The position numbers and the translations under genes were made by a program. The notes below the pieces were generated by a model that was given only the letters and a program-made list of their open reading frames with translations, was not told where the DNA came from and did no database searches. A stretch of 64,000 bases of DNA from assembly GCA_033060915.1 (NCBI GenBank), contig CM065392.1:12422001-12486000 (forward strand), read 5' to 3'. Shown piece after piece: positions 35,034-46,815 of the stretch (within the stretch, counting starts at the first letter, position 1; every line of letters starts with the position of its first letter). The stretch comes from Euryodendron excelsum. Taxonomy: Eukaryota; Streptophyta; Magnoliopsida; Ericales; Pentaphylacaceae.

Positions 35034-37321
35034 TATCACGACCCGTAACCCGGCCTAAGCGAATTTAGGGTACATGAACGGCTAGTAACAAGGCTATCCA
35101 AGATTGCATTACATAAACCGGTTGAACACCTGTGCATAATCATTTAAAATGATACATAATTACGGAAGTAGGATTTTTTATTGTTTAATCCATAACTTGT
35201 GTGATTTATGGCAGGGCTGTGCCTATTCCAAACATAAATGTACATATGGGTTTATTTGAGACCGCCACAGTTATATCATTTATAATATGACAAAACATTA
35301 AGGTCTAGCCCAAATACACATAACATAACATAGGCTCGTGGGCCGTAACTCAAAATTCACATATGGGCTCCTCCCAAAGCCTCTCAGATTGGCTACCTGA
35401 AAACATTTGAGAAAATGTAAGCTAATGCTTAGTAAATAACAATGATGCAGGTGCACGAAAATATCATGGACTAGCATTTATCTCTAATGTATAAAACAAT
35501 AGATAAACATTTATGCATATAGAGCATGAACTTAAAAACGTGAAAGCATAGGCTTGAAATCATATATGGCATAAGCATCATATTGAAACATTCTATCGTT
35601 TCAAACATAATATCATAAAAGAGAGATGCAACGTATCATTTTTGTGATAAAGCATAGCATAACTTGTCATAAACATTTGAACATATCATGGTTCTTTTTC
35701 CAAAACCATAAGTGTGCTACAACTCGACATATAAGCTAGGCTCCATAGTAACTCTCTTAGGTCACGCAAATGCTCTTTAGGCCAAGGGACGTCTCCCAAC
35801 ATATCAATAGTTTATTTCACATCTCCTACTGTAGGACTATCGGGCGAGTTTAAGATCTTGTCACAAAAAGACCTCGAGTTAGCACCATACATTGGAAATG
35901 TTGCATCTTTTTTAAGTATAACTTGCATGCATTTAAAAGTATAACAATTATAATTGAGCATGAACATTAATCCATTGAAATCATATGAAAAACATTGCAT
36001 GAAATATGACTGGACTTAAAACATTTGAAAAGTAATAGGGTTTTACACATGGCATATCGTTACTCACCTCTATCCTTGAAAATTGGTTCGAAACAAAGGT
36101 ATTCTTACACATAGAGTACATAAAAATATCAAACACAAGACCTCAATGCAAAGCAAGAATCATAAAAGTTGAGGTTTAAAACATTGAACCTTCAACACCA
36201 GTTTATTCAATGCATCTCATTCTTATCAGATAAATGAGACTACATTCTAAGTTAATTTCAGTTAAAAATAAGGTTAAAGACCTTTAATTTGATAGGTCAT
36301 GGGTCAAAAATACATTTTGGATGAAAAAATTATGTCCCATGAAAAATGGACTAAAATTCTGAATAACAATGTTGCTGATAGAAATTTTGGATCAATTTTA
36401 AAATTCAATATCTCATAATCTATAAGGAATTATAGTGCAAACTTTATATGACTACAAAGGTCTATGAGTCTACTTTCAAATGCTTTAAATGGTGCATCAA
36501 TTTGAGTCTTTTAAAGCAAGTTATGTCTGTTTTACTAAACAGTACCAGAGCTATTAGGCACCAGGCCGTTGGGACGACCAATCTACTGTTCAAATGATAA
36601 GCAAAAGTGAAAAATATAAGTCTCTGATCGCTCTAATGGTTAGAGCACCTAAATACACTTGCAGGGAGGGATCTCCAAGCCTTGGACTTTCAAATCTAAA
36701 CTTCCCCTAACTCTACCAATGCTTCTAAGGTTCAAAGATTGACCCAAGAAGACTATAATATCTCAAAATGAAGCTAAACTAACAAGTAAATCAAAGGGAT
36801 CTAGGGTTTGAATCTCTAAAACCAACATGCATAAATTTAGAGATTTTCAACCCCAACTCCCAATCCATCTATGGAAGCTTACAAACTCTCAAAATTCAAC
36901 CAACGGGGACTTAAATGAGTCACCCAACACAACTATAGCATGTTCTCATACATACACACCCAAGGATTAGAGTTCATACCTTTCTCCCCCAAGCTCTTCC
37001 AGCTCCAACAATGGTGATCTCGTTATGGGGGTTGAGCTTCCCAAGCTTCAATCTTCTCTTAGCTTCCTTCCTCTTGATCTTCTTCTTTCCATTCTCTTCT
37101 TCTTATTTTTTTCCTCTTCCTCTTCTACGGTAGGTGTGTGTGTATTATGGGTGTGTGTAATTAGGAGATACACATAGAAATTAATCCCATATGTCTGACA
37201 CTAGGAGTATATATTACAACATACATTACCATTAGTTATCTTGACCTAAAGGCACATTAGAATAATATAGAATTTAGAAAAATTCGCATTAATTCAGATA
37301 ATAGAGGTTTAGGATATTACA
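35034..37321 (-). mobile_element. 3' LTR of the chromovirus
   Basis: Read on the minus strand it runs from TGTAATATCCTAAACC (37321) to GGGTCGTGATA (35034). It pairs with the right LTR, which ends GGGCGTGACA. It contains no gene; the 35812-36000 frame is accidental. Confidence 0.85.
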
Positions 37322-37345
37322 TCCTCCCCCTCTTAAAAAAGTTTG
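37322..37345 (-). other. Polypurine tract of the chromovirus
   Basis: On the minus strand the bases before the 3' LTR read AACTTTTTTAAGAGGGGGAGGA, directly followed by TGTAATATCC. This is the standard arrangement and fixes the orientation. Confidence 0.8.
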
Positions 37346-37368
37346 GTCCCTAAATTTGATACAAACCA

Positions 37369-40300
37369 TCATTCAAATAAAAAGGGATAACATTCTCGAA
37401 TCTCATATTCGCGTTCCCATATAGACTCTTCCCACGTGTGGTTCTGCCATAAAACTCGCGCCAAAATAATGACCTTGTTCCTAAGAACTTGGTCATGACG
37501 ATCCAGAATCTCGATCGGTCTTTCAATGTAACTCAAATCTTCGTTCACAGTCAAAGGATAGTGATCAATCACGTGCGTTGGGTCATGAACATACCTCCAT
37601 AACATTAAAACACGAAATACGTCGTGAACTTGCAAAAGTTTCGGTGGAAGAGCAATACGATATGTAACGGGTCCAACCCATTCAATAATTTCAGATGGCC
37701 CAATGTACCTTTGACTAAGCTTTCCCTTCTTGCTAAAACGATTTATCCTCTTAGAAGGAGATACCTTCAAGAACACATGGCCCATTTCTTCAAACTCTAA
37801 GTCCCATCTTTGCACGTCTGCATAACTCTTTTGATAACTTTAAGCAGTTTGCAGTTGTTACTGAATTATCTTGATCTTGTCAGTGTTCAGTTGCACAATC
37901 ATTTGCCCAAAAATCTTTCTTTCTTTAACCTCTGCCAACAAATTAAAGATCTACACTTCCTCTCATAAAGCGCTTCATAAGGTGCCATCCCAATGCTCAC
38001 GTGAAAACTGTTGTTGTAGGCGAATTCCACTAATAACAGATGATCCTCCCAACTTCCCTGAAAGTCGAGGACACATAACCATTACATGTCTTCTAAGGTC
38101 TGAATGGTCCTTTCTAATTGCCCATCTATTTATGGATGAAAGGTTGTGCTGAACTTCAATTCGGTACCCAAAGCCCTTTGCAAACTCTTCTAAAATTTTG
38201 ACACAAATCACGGGTCCCGATCAGACACCATCGAAACTAGCGTACCATGAAGTCAGACAATCTTTACAATGTAGAAGGTCGCATACTTCAATAAGGAGTA
38301 CGTAATTTTGACTGGCAAGAAATGTGTAGACTTGGTGAGGTGATCAACAATAACCCAAATAGCATCATATACTCGCGGAGATCTTAGCTGTCCCATGACA
38401 AAATCCATGGTGATATGCCCCAACTTCTATTCTAGTATCAGTAGAGGTTGTAACAGTCCCACCAGCCTTTGATGTTCTGCCTTGACTTGTTGACAATGTA
38501 GGCACCATGTCACGAATTCGACTATCTCCCTCTTTATTCCTGGCCACCAAAATCTTTCCTTTAAATCTCGATACATCTTTGTGCCTTCTGGATTTGTATT
38601 GAACTTCGTGTTGTGAGCTTCCTCCAAAACTTGCCTCTTAACCTTGGTTATGTTTGGTACACATAAGTGGTCCTTAAACCTTAGAGCACCATTCTGCAAA
38701 GTGAAGTCGGGCTTTGGTTTTGTTCTAAACTCTTCACAAATCTTCCACAAGTATGGATCTTTAGGTTGTCTTTGCTTTATAACCTCAATTAATGTTGGTT
38801 GGGCGATCATGGCAGTGAGTATGATATTTGTTCTTGGAGCGACAATCTCAATCTCTTCTCTCTCCAATTCGATGAACAAGGGTCATTGCGACGTAACCAA
38901 GCATGTTAGGTTGGTGGCAGTCTTCCGGCTCAAGGCATTGGCCACAACATTGGCCTTGCCCGGATGGTACTGAATGAGAACGTCGTAGTCCTTAATCAAC
39001 TCGAGCCATCTTCTTTGTCTCATGTTCAGCTCCTTCAGTGTGAAAAAATACTTCCAACTTTTGTGGTCAGTGAAGATCTTACATGTGACTCTGTACAAAT
39101 AGTGGCACCTAATCTTCAAAGTAAACACCACAGCTATTAATTTAAGATCATGGGTCGAGTAATTCTTCTCATGCGGTCTTAACTGTCTCGAGGCATATGC
39201 AATCACCTTGCTATGCTGTATCAACACATATCCTAGTCATCTATGCGAAGCATCGCTGTAGATGAAAAAGCCGTCAGTCTTGAAAGCCAAGGTTAGAATT
39301 GGTGCGAACACCAATCGGTTCTTCATTTCTTAGAAACTTTGTTCCCTCTTCTCGTTCCATTCAAATAGGGTGTTCTTCCAGGTGAGCTGCATTAGAGGAC
39401 TTGCAATATTAGAGAAATCCCTCACAAATCTTTGGTAATACCCAACTAAACCTATAAAAATTCTGACTTTGGCCACATTCGTCGGTTTTGGTCAATTCAT
39501 AACGGTTTTAACCTTCGAAGGATCAACAGACACTCCATCCATGCTAATCATCAATAGACACAATAACAAAATCACTAAGGAAGAGTTTGAAAACCTGATT
39601 CATCAAATCTATGAATGCAGCAGGTGTATTAGTATCTCTAAACAGCATAACCAAAAATTCATAGTGACCATATTTGGTTCAGAAAACCGTCTACACCACA
39701 TCATTAGCCTTGACCTTTAGTTGGTGATAGCCCGACCTATGGTCAATCTTCAAAAATACTTGAGCGCTTTGAAGCTGATCAAATAAATCATCCACTCTTG
39801 GAAATGGGTACTTGTTCTTGATGGTGACCTTGTTCAATTCTCGATAGTCGATACACAATCTCATGATTCCATCTTTCTTTTTCACAAATAACAAGGGAGC
39901 CCCAAGGTGAGACGCTAGGACGAATAAATCCTTTTTCCAACAAGTGTTGGACTTGAACCTTCAATTCTTTCAACTCTAGAGGGGACATACGGTAAGTAGC
40001 TTTGGAAATGGGTCTAGTACTCGGATTAAGAATAATATTAAACTCAATTTCCCAATCCACTAAGGAACTAGGTAACTCATCAAGGAAGACATCAGAAAAT
40101 TCTTGGACAACATGGATATCTTCCAAGGATGGCGGGAAAACGTGTGTGCCAACAATGCTACACAAGAATGTAGGATTCCCTTTTTAAATTAAACGGTGTG
40201 CTTGCATAGATGAAATGAGATAGGGTGGAGGTACTACACCAGCTCCTTTGAATACAAGCCCCGAATGAGCAAAAGAATGAAACACGATTTGTTTAAGTTC

Positions 40301-40620
40301 ATAATCAATGATAGCACAGTGAGAGGATAACCAATCCATTCCTAAGATGACATTAAAGTTGTGTATTTCTAGAGATATAAGATTTACAAACATGGGCACA
40401 TCGTTAACAAAAACCACATAAGAATTGTAAATCCTATCACATATCATGGAATCCCCGGATGGCAAGGATACAGTCAAAACATAATTAAGAGGTACCAGAG
40501 ATGTATGCAAGTATTGAGTAAAAAGGTATGAGACGTATGAATGTGTGAAACTAGAATCAATAAAGATGTGTGTAGGTTGTCCACAAATAGGGAGTCTACC
40601 TAAAACTATAGAGTCGGTAG
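37369..40620 (-). pseudogene. Decayed chromovirus pol (protease, RT, RNase H, integrase, chromodomain)
   Basis: In minus-strand order: a protease with IDSSFTHSYV near 40550, where the active-site Asp is present but the usual Gly is Ser. RT with [19 protein letters not shown] (39840-39890) and [13 protein letters not shown], then VSIDD in place of the usual F/YxDD, followed by a stop (about 39552). RNase H with TDHKSWKYF and [16 protein letters not shown] (38940-39060). Integrase with CLHCQQ of the zinc site, DHLTKSTHFLPV and GQLERTIQ of the catalytic core. A C-terminal segment (37369-37815) includes VTYRIALPPKLLQVHDVF and RNKVIILARVLWQNHTWEE, resembling a Tekay/Del chromodomain tail. In a live element pol copies RNA to DNA and integrates it. 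At least ten stops or frameshifts prevent that here. Confidence 0.88.
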
Positions 40621-41690
40621 CTGGGGTGTTTCCCGGGGTAAGTGCAAAAGCTCATCCTTGCTATGGTTGATTTTCCCTCCTATTAGCCGTAGACTGCTGA
40701 ATCGAGGCTGATGCTAATGCCCCAGATCCTTGTGCTCTACTCTTTTTCGGACAGTCCCTCACTTGTGCCCAACTTGGCCGCACCCATAACAAGCTCCACT
40801 TCCCGAAAGAAATGTGCCCTAATGCTTCTTCTGACATGTATGGCACATTAGTGCTTTAATTGTCGTGTTGTCACCTCGGCCCCTCGTGTTCCCTTATAGT
40901 TTAGATGAATTCCCACTGAAAGTTCCCGAACTCTGTATATTTGAATTTTTTTCTCTATTTTTGGTCAATTCGGTTCCCTTCTTGTGTTTCTCCCGATATA
41001 GAGCTACTTCAATAAAGGCTTTCTGGGCAATCACAGCCCGTTGCACAACTTCTTGATGAGTCTCAAGCTGTAAGATGTCCACTTTGCTACGAATGTTCCA
41101 TTGTAATCTAGTCTCAAACTTCCTTGCCTTGCGGTTCTCTAATGATACAAAGTGTGGGGCATATCGTGACAACTCCATGAACTTGGCATTGTACTTTGCT
41201 ATCGTTATATCTCCTTACGTCAAGTTAAGGAACTCGGTCATTTTTAGATCTCTGACAGTCTTGGACAAATATTCTTCATTAAACTCTTCCAAGAATCCAG
41301 GCCACAACCACTATGGCTCTGTTGTCCTCTTCAGCGTCCACCAATTAGTGTGGCGCCTTCAAAGGTAAAGGTGGCAAAAATCACCTTTTGTTCATCCGTG
41401 TAAGGCAAAACTTTGAACACCCTCTTGATTCCCAAAAGCTAAGACTCCACGGCCATGGGATCAGGAGTCCTTTGAAAGGTTGAGGGCTTCAACTGTTGAA
41501 ACTGTTTAATGGTGACACAGGCCACTGCTTCCACCCTTGGTGCTTGACCCATAGGCGACTCTTGAATGTTAGTGGTGTTACTATGAGTATCTTAGGCAAC
41601 TTGAACAAACCTGACCAAGATCCTCTCAATATAGTCTATACGGTCTTCAGGCTCTCTGGCTTCTCTACGACCTCTTCCCTTTGACGACAT
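40621..41690 (-). pseudogene. Decayed chromovirus gag
   Basis: The start is ATG 41690-41688 (MSSKGRGRREAREPEDR), about 170 bp after the PBS, with stops within the first 40 codons and beyond. The gag core is readable at 41178-40894 (FMELSRYAPHFV, QLETHQEVVQRAVIAQKA). A CCHC zinc knuckle begins CYGCGQVGHK near 40790 and is then broken by a one-base shift, after which VRDCPKK appears in another frame. Gag would form the particle. Confidence 0.8.
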
Positions 41691-41863
41691 GGTTAACTCT
41701 AAGTAATCAAACAGACAGTCAGGCACATAACTTAATACAATAAGTAACACACTTTGGCACGTCATTATACATGTATCATACATGTACATATATATACATG
41801 TAGCACATATACAAGTCAACCTAAAATTTATATCTAGACATGACTTAATCTTACAATGTCAAC

Positions 41864-41878
41864 TTGGCTTTGATACCA
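41864..41878 (-). other. Primer binding site (initiator tRNA-Met type)
   Basis: On the minus strand TGGTATCAAAGCCAAG follows the 5' LTR end (TGACA) after three bases. It is one base away from the common TGGTATCAGAGC site, which is complementary to initiator tRNA-Met. Confidence 0.8.
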
Positions 41879-42195
41879 CACTGTCACGCCCCGTAACACG
41901 GCCTAAGCAAATTTAGGGTACATGATGGGCCAGTAAGGAGGCTACCCAAGGTCGCATTACATAAACCGGTTGAACACCTGTGCATAATAATTTAAAATGA
42001 TACATAATTGTAAAATTAGGAGGTTTTATAGTTTAAACTATAACTTGCGTCATACATGGTAGAGCTATGCCTAATCTAAAACATAAATGTACATATTGGT
42101 CTATTTGAGGCCGCCATAGTTATATCATTTATAACGGTACAAAACATTAGGGCCTAGCCCAAATACACATAACATAACATAGGCTTGTGGACCGT

Positions 42196-45100
42196 TGTCG
42201 CGCCTAGATTTTTCGCACTCGAGGAATACATACACAAGTAGGAAAAATACTGTACTCTCTTGTTAGAACACATCCTCCTAGAAGAATGAGTGCGACTAGG
42301 TTTGAATTGAAAATTAATTTAAATAAATGGTTTTTGAAAAACATTCGGAGTCGCCACCTAACTTGATTAAGGTGAGTTAGGTCACCTAAAACTAAGCACA
42401 CTCTGAAGACTACACTTAGGGTTTTTGAAGACGATTTTTGAAAATACTTCCTCAAGAGAAGGTTTTTTAAGAAAATAGGTTGTTTGGCAACCTTTAGAAA
42501 ATATTTAAGCCCTTTTTTTTAAAATAACTCCATGTAGTCTTTGAAAACAGTGATCTACGTTCGAAGGTTGGTTACATGCAGGGAAGACGCACTAAGCCAT
42601 CACCCTACCCCGCCCTTACAATACTTACATGTCTATTCACCCTGGATTCACCCATTAGAGTCTTCAATTATTATATGTCCAAAACTATCCACTTTAGAAA
42701 AGAAATTTTAAAAGAAATGGTGCATGATATGCTAGTGCAAGAAAAGAGTTCAACTTTAAAAATAGACTTAGAAAAGAAATTTGTGATTTGAAAAGACTTG
42801 ATTTGAAACTTGAAAGAATGATTGAAGAATTGGAAATAGATTGAAAAATAGATTTTAGAACTAGAAACCTGAAATAGATTATAGAATTGAAAACCTGAAG
42901 AAGGTTGTGGAATTGGAGATTTGAAAGAAGTTATGACCGCACCCATGAAGGTTGTCTATGTATCCCTTTTGAGGAATCAGGTCAGCCGTAGTTCGAATAA
43001 GAGTCTGATTGAAAATAGAAGATTTTGATTGGAAAAACAATTTGAGTTGGAATTCGAATTGGAAGATTAGGAAATCAGGATTGAACTTAGACCTAGAATT
43101 GAACTTGAAAGAGGATTTAACCCTTAGAAGAGAACTTACACTATATTTGGAAAAATAAAGTTTTGGGAAACCTAGACTTAGGAAAGATGGGATTTAGGAA
43201 AGACTTGAGATTTAAGAAAGATTTGACTCGAATGTTGTACTTGGAAGATTAGGAAAGTTAGATTTAGGAAAGGTTCAAATTAGGAAAGTTCTGTTTTAGG
43301 AAAGTTTCATTTTAGGAAAGTTTCAAAATTAGAAAGTTTTGAAATAGGAAAAGTTTGATTTTAGAAAGTTTTAACTTAAGAAAGTTTCGAATTTAGAAAG
43401 TTTTGACTTTAAAAAGTTTTGAATCAGGAAATTTTTGAAATTTAGAAAGTTTAGAATTTTAGAAAGATTCGAAGTTAAGTTTTAGAAATACTTGAAATTA
43501 AGAAAGGTTTGAGTTTAGAAAAGATTTAAAGATTTAGATTTGGGAAGTTGAAATTTGGAATGGTATGGAATTAAGAAAGGTTGGAATTAGAAAAGATTAA
43601 GAATCTTAAAGTTAAGGAAAGATTTGAAAGTTTAAGTTTTAGAAACTTAAGGTTTAGGAAAGTATGAAATTAGGAAGGATTGAGATTCCTATTTCCTAAA
43701 ACAAAAGATTGGATTCTATTTCTAAAAGACTTGTTTTGATTTTGTTTCCAAAAACGGAGGATTGGATATATTTACCTAAATGGGAGATTGGTTTTGGTTT
43801 CCTAAAGGGAAGATTGGACTGGACATGGAATTGGAAAGATGAAGTTTTGGAAATCCTACATTTTAGGATAGAAAATAGGTTTTGGAATTTTATGATTTTG
43901 ATGTAGAAGACAGGATTTGGAAACCTAAAGTTTGAGGCAAGTTTAGAAATTATATTTTAGGAAAGAAGATTAGGGTTTCCTAATCGTTGGCTCTAGGGCT
44001 TGACTTGGGCTACAAGGTAAAGAGTTTTTAGAAAGTGAGTTTTTGGAAAGGAAGATTTTTGAAAGGAAAACTTAGAAAGGAGTTTTTAGAAACTAAATTT
44101 GAAAAGAGAGTTTTTGGAAAGGGATTTTTGGAAAGAGTTTTTAGGAAAGAGATTTTTGGAAAATAGATTTTTGAAGGGAGTTTTTATAAAACAATTTTAG
44201 AAAGGAGATTGAAGAGAGTTTTTTGAAAAATATATTGGAGAAGAGATTTTAGAAAGTAGATGTAAAAAGAGATTTTGGAGGGGATTTTAAAAAGAGGTTT
44301 TTGGAAAGTAAGCTTAAAAAAAATATTTGAAAGGATTTGAATGTGGACTTTTGTAAGCCTCTAAAAATATCTTACGTCTTCTTAAATCATTGTAACCATA
44401 AGAATATTAGAACCATTCTAAGATTGTGGTTTTGAAAACAACAAGGATTTGAAAATATGGACCATATTGGTCGCTTTAAATGTAACACATTCCTAAAGCA
44501 ACCCTAACCATGAAAATGCTAGAATCAGCTTAGGATTGTGATTTTGAAAATAAGTTTTGAAGAAGAAAAATTTTAATGCAAATTTTGAAAACAGTTTTAA
44601 TGCAAGTGTTGGAAACAAGTTTGAAAATAATTTTTGGAGAAATGCATGATCATAATATGCACAATGCAAGTTGGGATCGCGAACATACAAGGTTAAAAGC
44701 TTCACCACATAATCAAGGGGGCCGAACCTACGCGGACTCCGGTTAGACTAACAGAAAGCCCTTGACACGGTGACTTTCAATAGGCTAATCCTACACATGG
44801 ATTGGGAAGTCCCTTGTTTCAAGCATGCAAGAAAGAGGGGGGGGGGGGGGGAAGAAGATGGGGGATTAAAATAAAAGAAAATCCAAGTGGGTTCGGAGAG
44901 AGAAGAGAGAAGGGGGAATCGTATAAATATAAACAGGAAGCCTACCTTATATCTTCTTTTATTTGCTTGCGCGGTTTGCTTTTTTTACTTCGATCTTCTC
45001 TTTGCTTCGCGTCAGTCTTTGAGAGCTTGCTTTGATCTTCGGGAGCTTCGGAATTGTAGCACTTCAAGTCTTCAATGGGAGCTTTGGAGGCTAGTGTAGG

Positions 45101-46815
45101 AGTGTATAGGGGGGTATGTGAGTATATGGGAGTGTATGTCTATTAGGGTTTACTGTATGGGCACTAGGGTTTGGAAAACCTAAAGAAGACTAGGGTTTGG
45201 GGAGGCTGGAGCTTTGTGTATCGAAGAGGAGAGTTTTTAGACTGAGTTTGCGAACCATTTCCACACTAGAGGAGGCTCTGTATTTATAGGGAGAGGATTG
45301 ACCTGACGCCTGTTGTAGTGACGCCAGGCAAAAATTCTTTCTGGCGCCACTCTAAGCCAAAATTTGGCAGTAGTGCCAACCACTTAGGAAACTTTTAAGG
45401 TCAGAAAGCAACGTATCTTCAGAAGATTTAGGTGCTTGTACTAATGGCCACCATGCAATGTTTAGTCTGGCTTCACTAGGAGTGACTCAGGAAGGTTCAG
45501 GATTGGCCTGGAAGGCCGAAAAGGGATAAGAACCTTTATAATAGTGTTTCAGAGGTAGTAGACTTGAAAAATGATATTTGACAGAGGGGTTGACCAGGCC
45601 ATTAGGGGCAAAACAGTCAATCGAGCCAGAAAACTACCGGAATGGACTTGGAATATCCCAGAAGAAGACTCGAGACTTGGAAACATTAACTAGAATGTTC
45701 TAGGAGGTTACCGGTTTGATACCCAAAGCCGGTGTGGACGGAAAAAGCGATCGGCCTACTAGGGGCAAAACGGTCATTTTGCACCAGGTTTGTCGGAACT
45801 GACTCGAGATAATCTAGAAACATAATGGAAGGTTGGGAATACTATAAGAAGCATTCTCGGGAGATTGCCGATTTGATACCCAAAGCCGGTGTGGTTCCTG
45901 GAGCGCTCGGATGCCTAGGGACAAAATGGACATCTTGACCGAAAAGTCTTGGAATTGGCCCAAAACTGACTGGAAGGCACCTAATCATACCGGATTGTCT
46001 TTGAGACAATCTTAGAAAGGTAGACTTATCATTCTGAGGACTTAGGTACTTTCTCAAGAAATGTGCCGAAAATGGCCCTAGGGGCAGTTTGGTCATTTTT
46101 CACCGGAGTGGGCTAGCAGGCACTGGTGTTGACCTGGATTTTGAGTGTTTCCATCACTCTAATGGCGGTCCCATGACATAGGGGTTTGTTGGCAATTCCT
46201 TACATCGACCTGTTTGCGAGTGTTTCCACCACTTTGACGGTTGCGATATTTACGAGTATTTCAGTTACTCTAATGAGTCGCGATCATTCTTCAGACTGCC
46301 TAATCTCGGGAAGCTGCTAGGTGGACTTAGTGCACGAGGAATCAACTTTCTTGGAAGGCGTGTCAAAACGGACATTTCTTCGTTGGCAGGCTAGCAGGCG
46401 CCAAAGGTGGACCGTTCTACCATTTAAGGGACTTGGGGTCTCGTCTCGGTTGACTGGTTTGAAGGGACTTATCGTTCCGAAGAGTTCTCTTAAAAACCCA
46501 CCGGATAGGATAGACTTACCACCTTAAGGAATCAACTATCTTGAAAGGTGTGCCAGATTTAATTGAAATTAAAATTGGAATTGAAAAGGGGATTTACCGT
46601 CTTCGAGAAGACATGCCCATTGGAATTGGATCGAACAATGCCCCAAGGGCACTTTGGTCATATTGCCTCTATTTGGGCCCAATGGGCCCGCGAAGCGATT
46701 GATTAACGGGACTAGACTTGAAAAATTGATTTAAATTGGAATATGTCCATATTGACTTGAATACAAGTCTGGACGAACTGGAGGTTGCCGAGCGGGCAAA
46801 AATGGAGTGCTTACA
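42196..46815 (-). mobile_element. Ogre/Tat-like solo LTR inserted in chromovirus LTR
   Basis: On the minus strand it starts TGTAAGCACTCCATTTTTGC at 46815 and ends AGGCGCGACA at 42196 (4620 bp). It is bounded by perfect duplications ACCGT at 42191-42195 and 46816-46820. It is the same family as 11806, 16026, 29217 and 61988. A TATAAATA box lies at 45298-45291 and a 15-base G run at 44837-44851. The 43140-44340 part is short GGAAAGTTTGA-type repeats. No internal region is present. Confidence 0.9.
45291..45298 (-). promoter_or_regulatory. TATA box of nested solo LTR
   Basis: TATAAATA on the minus strand, with the paired GGCGCC/GACGCC motifs (45303-45382) just upstream, as in the related LTR near 30875. 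Confidence 0.5.
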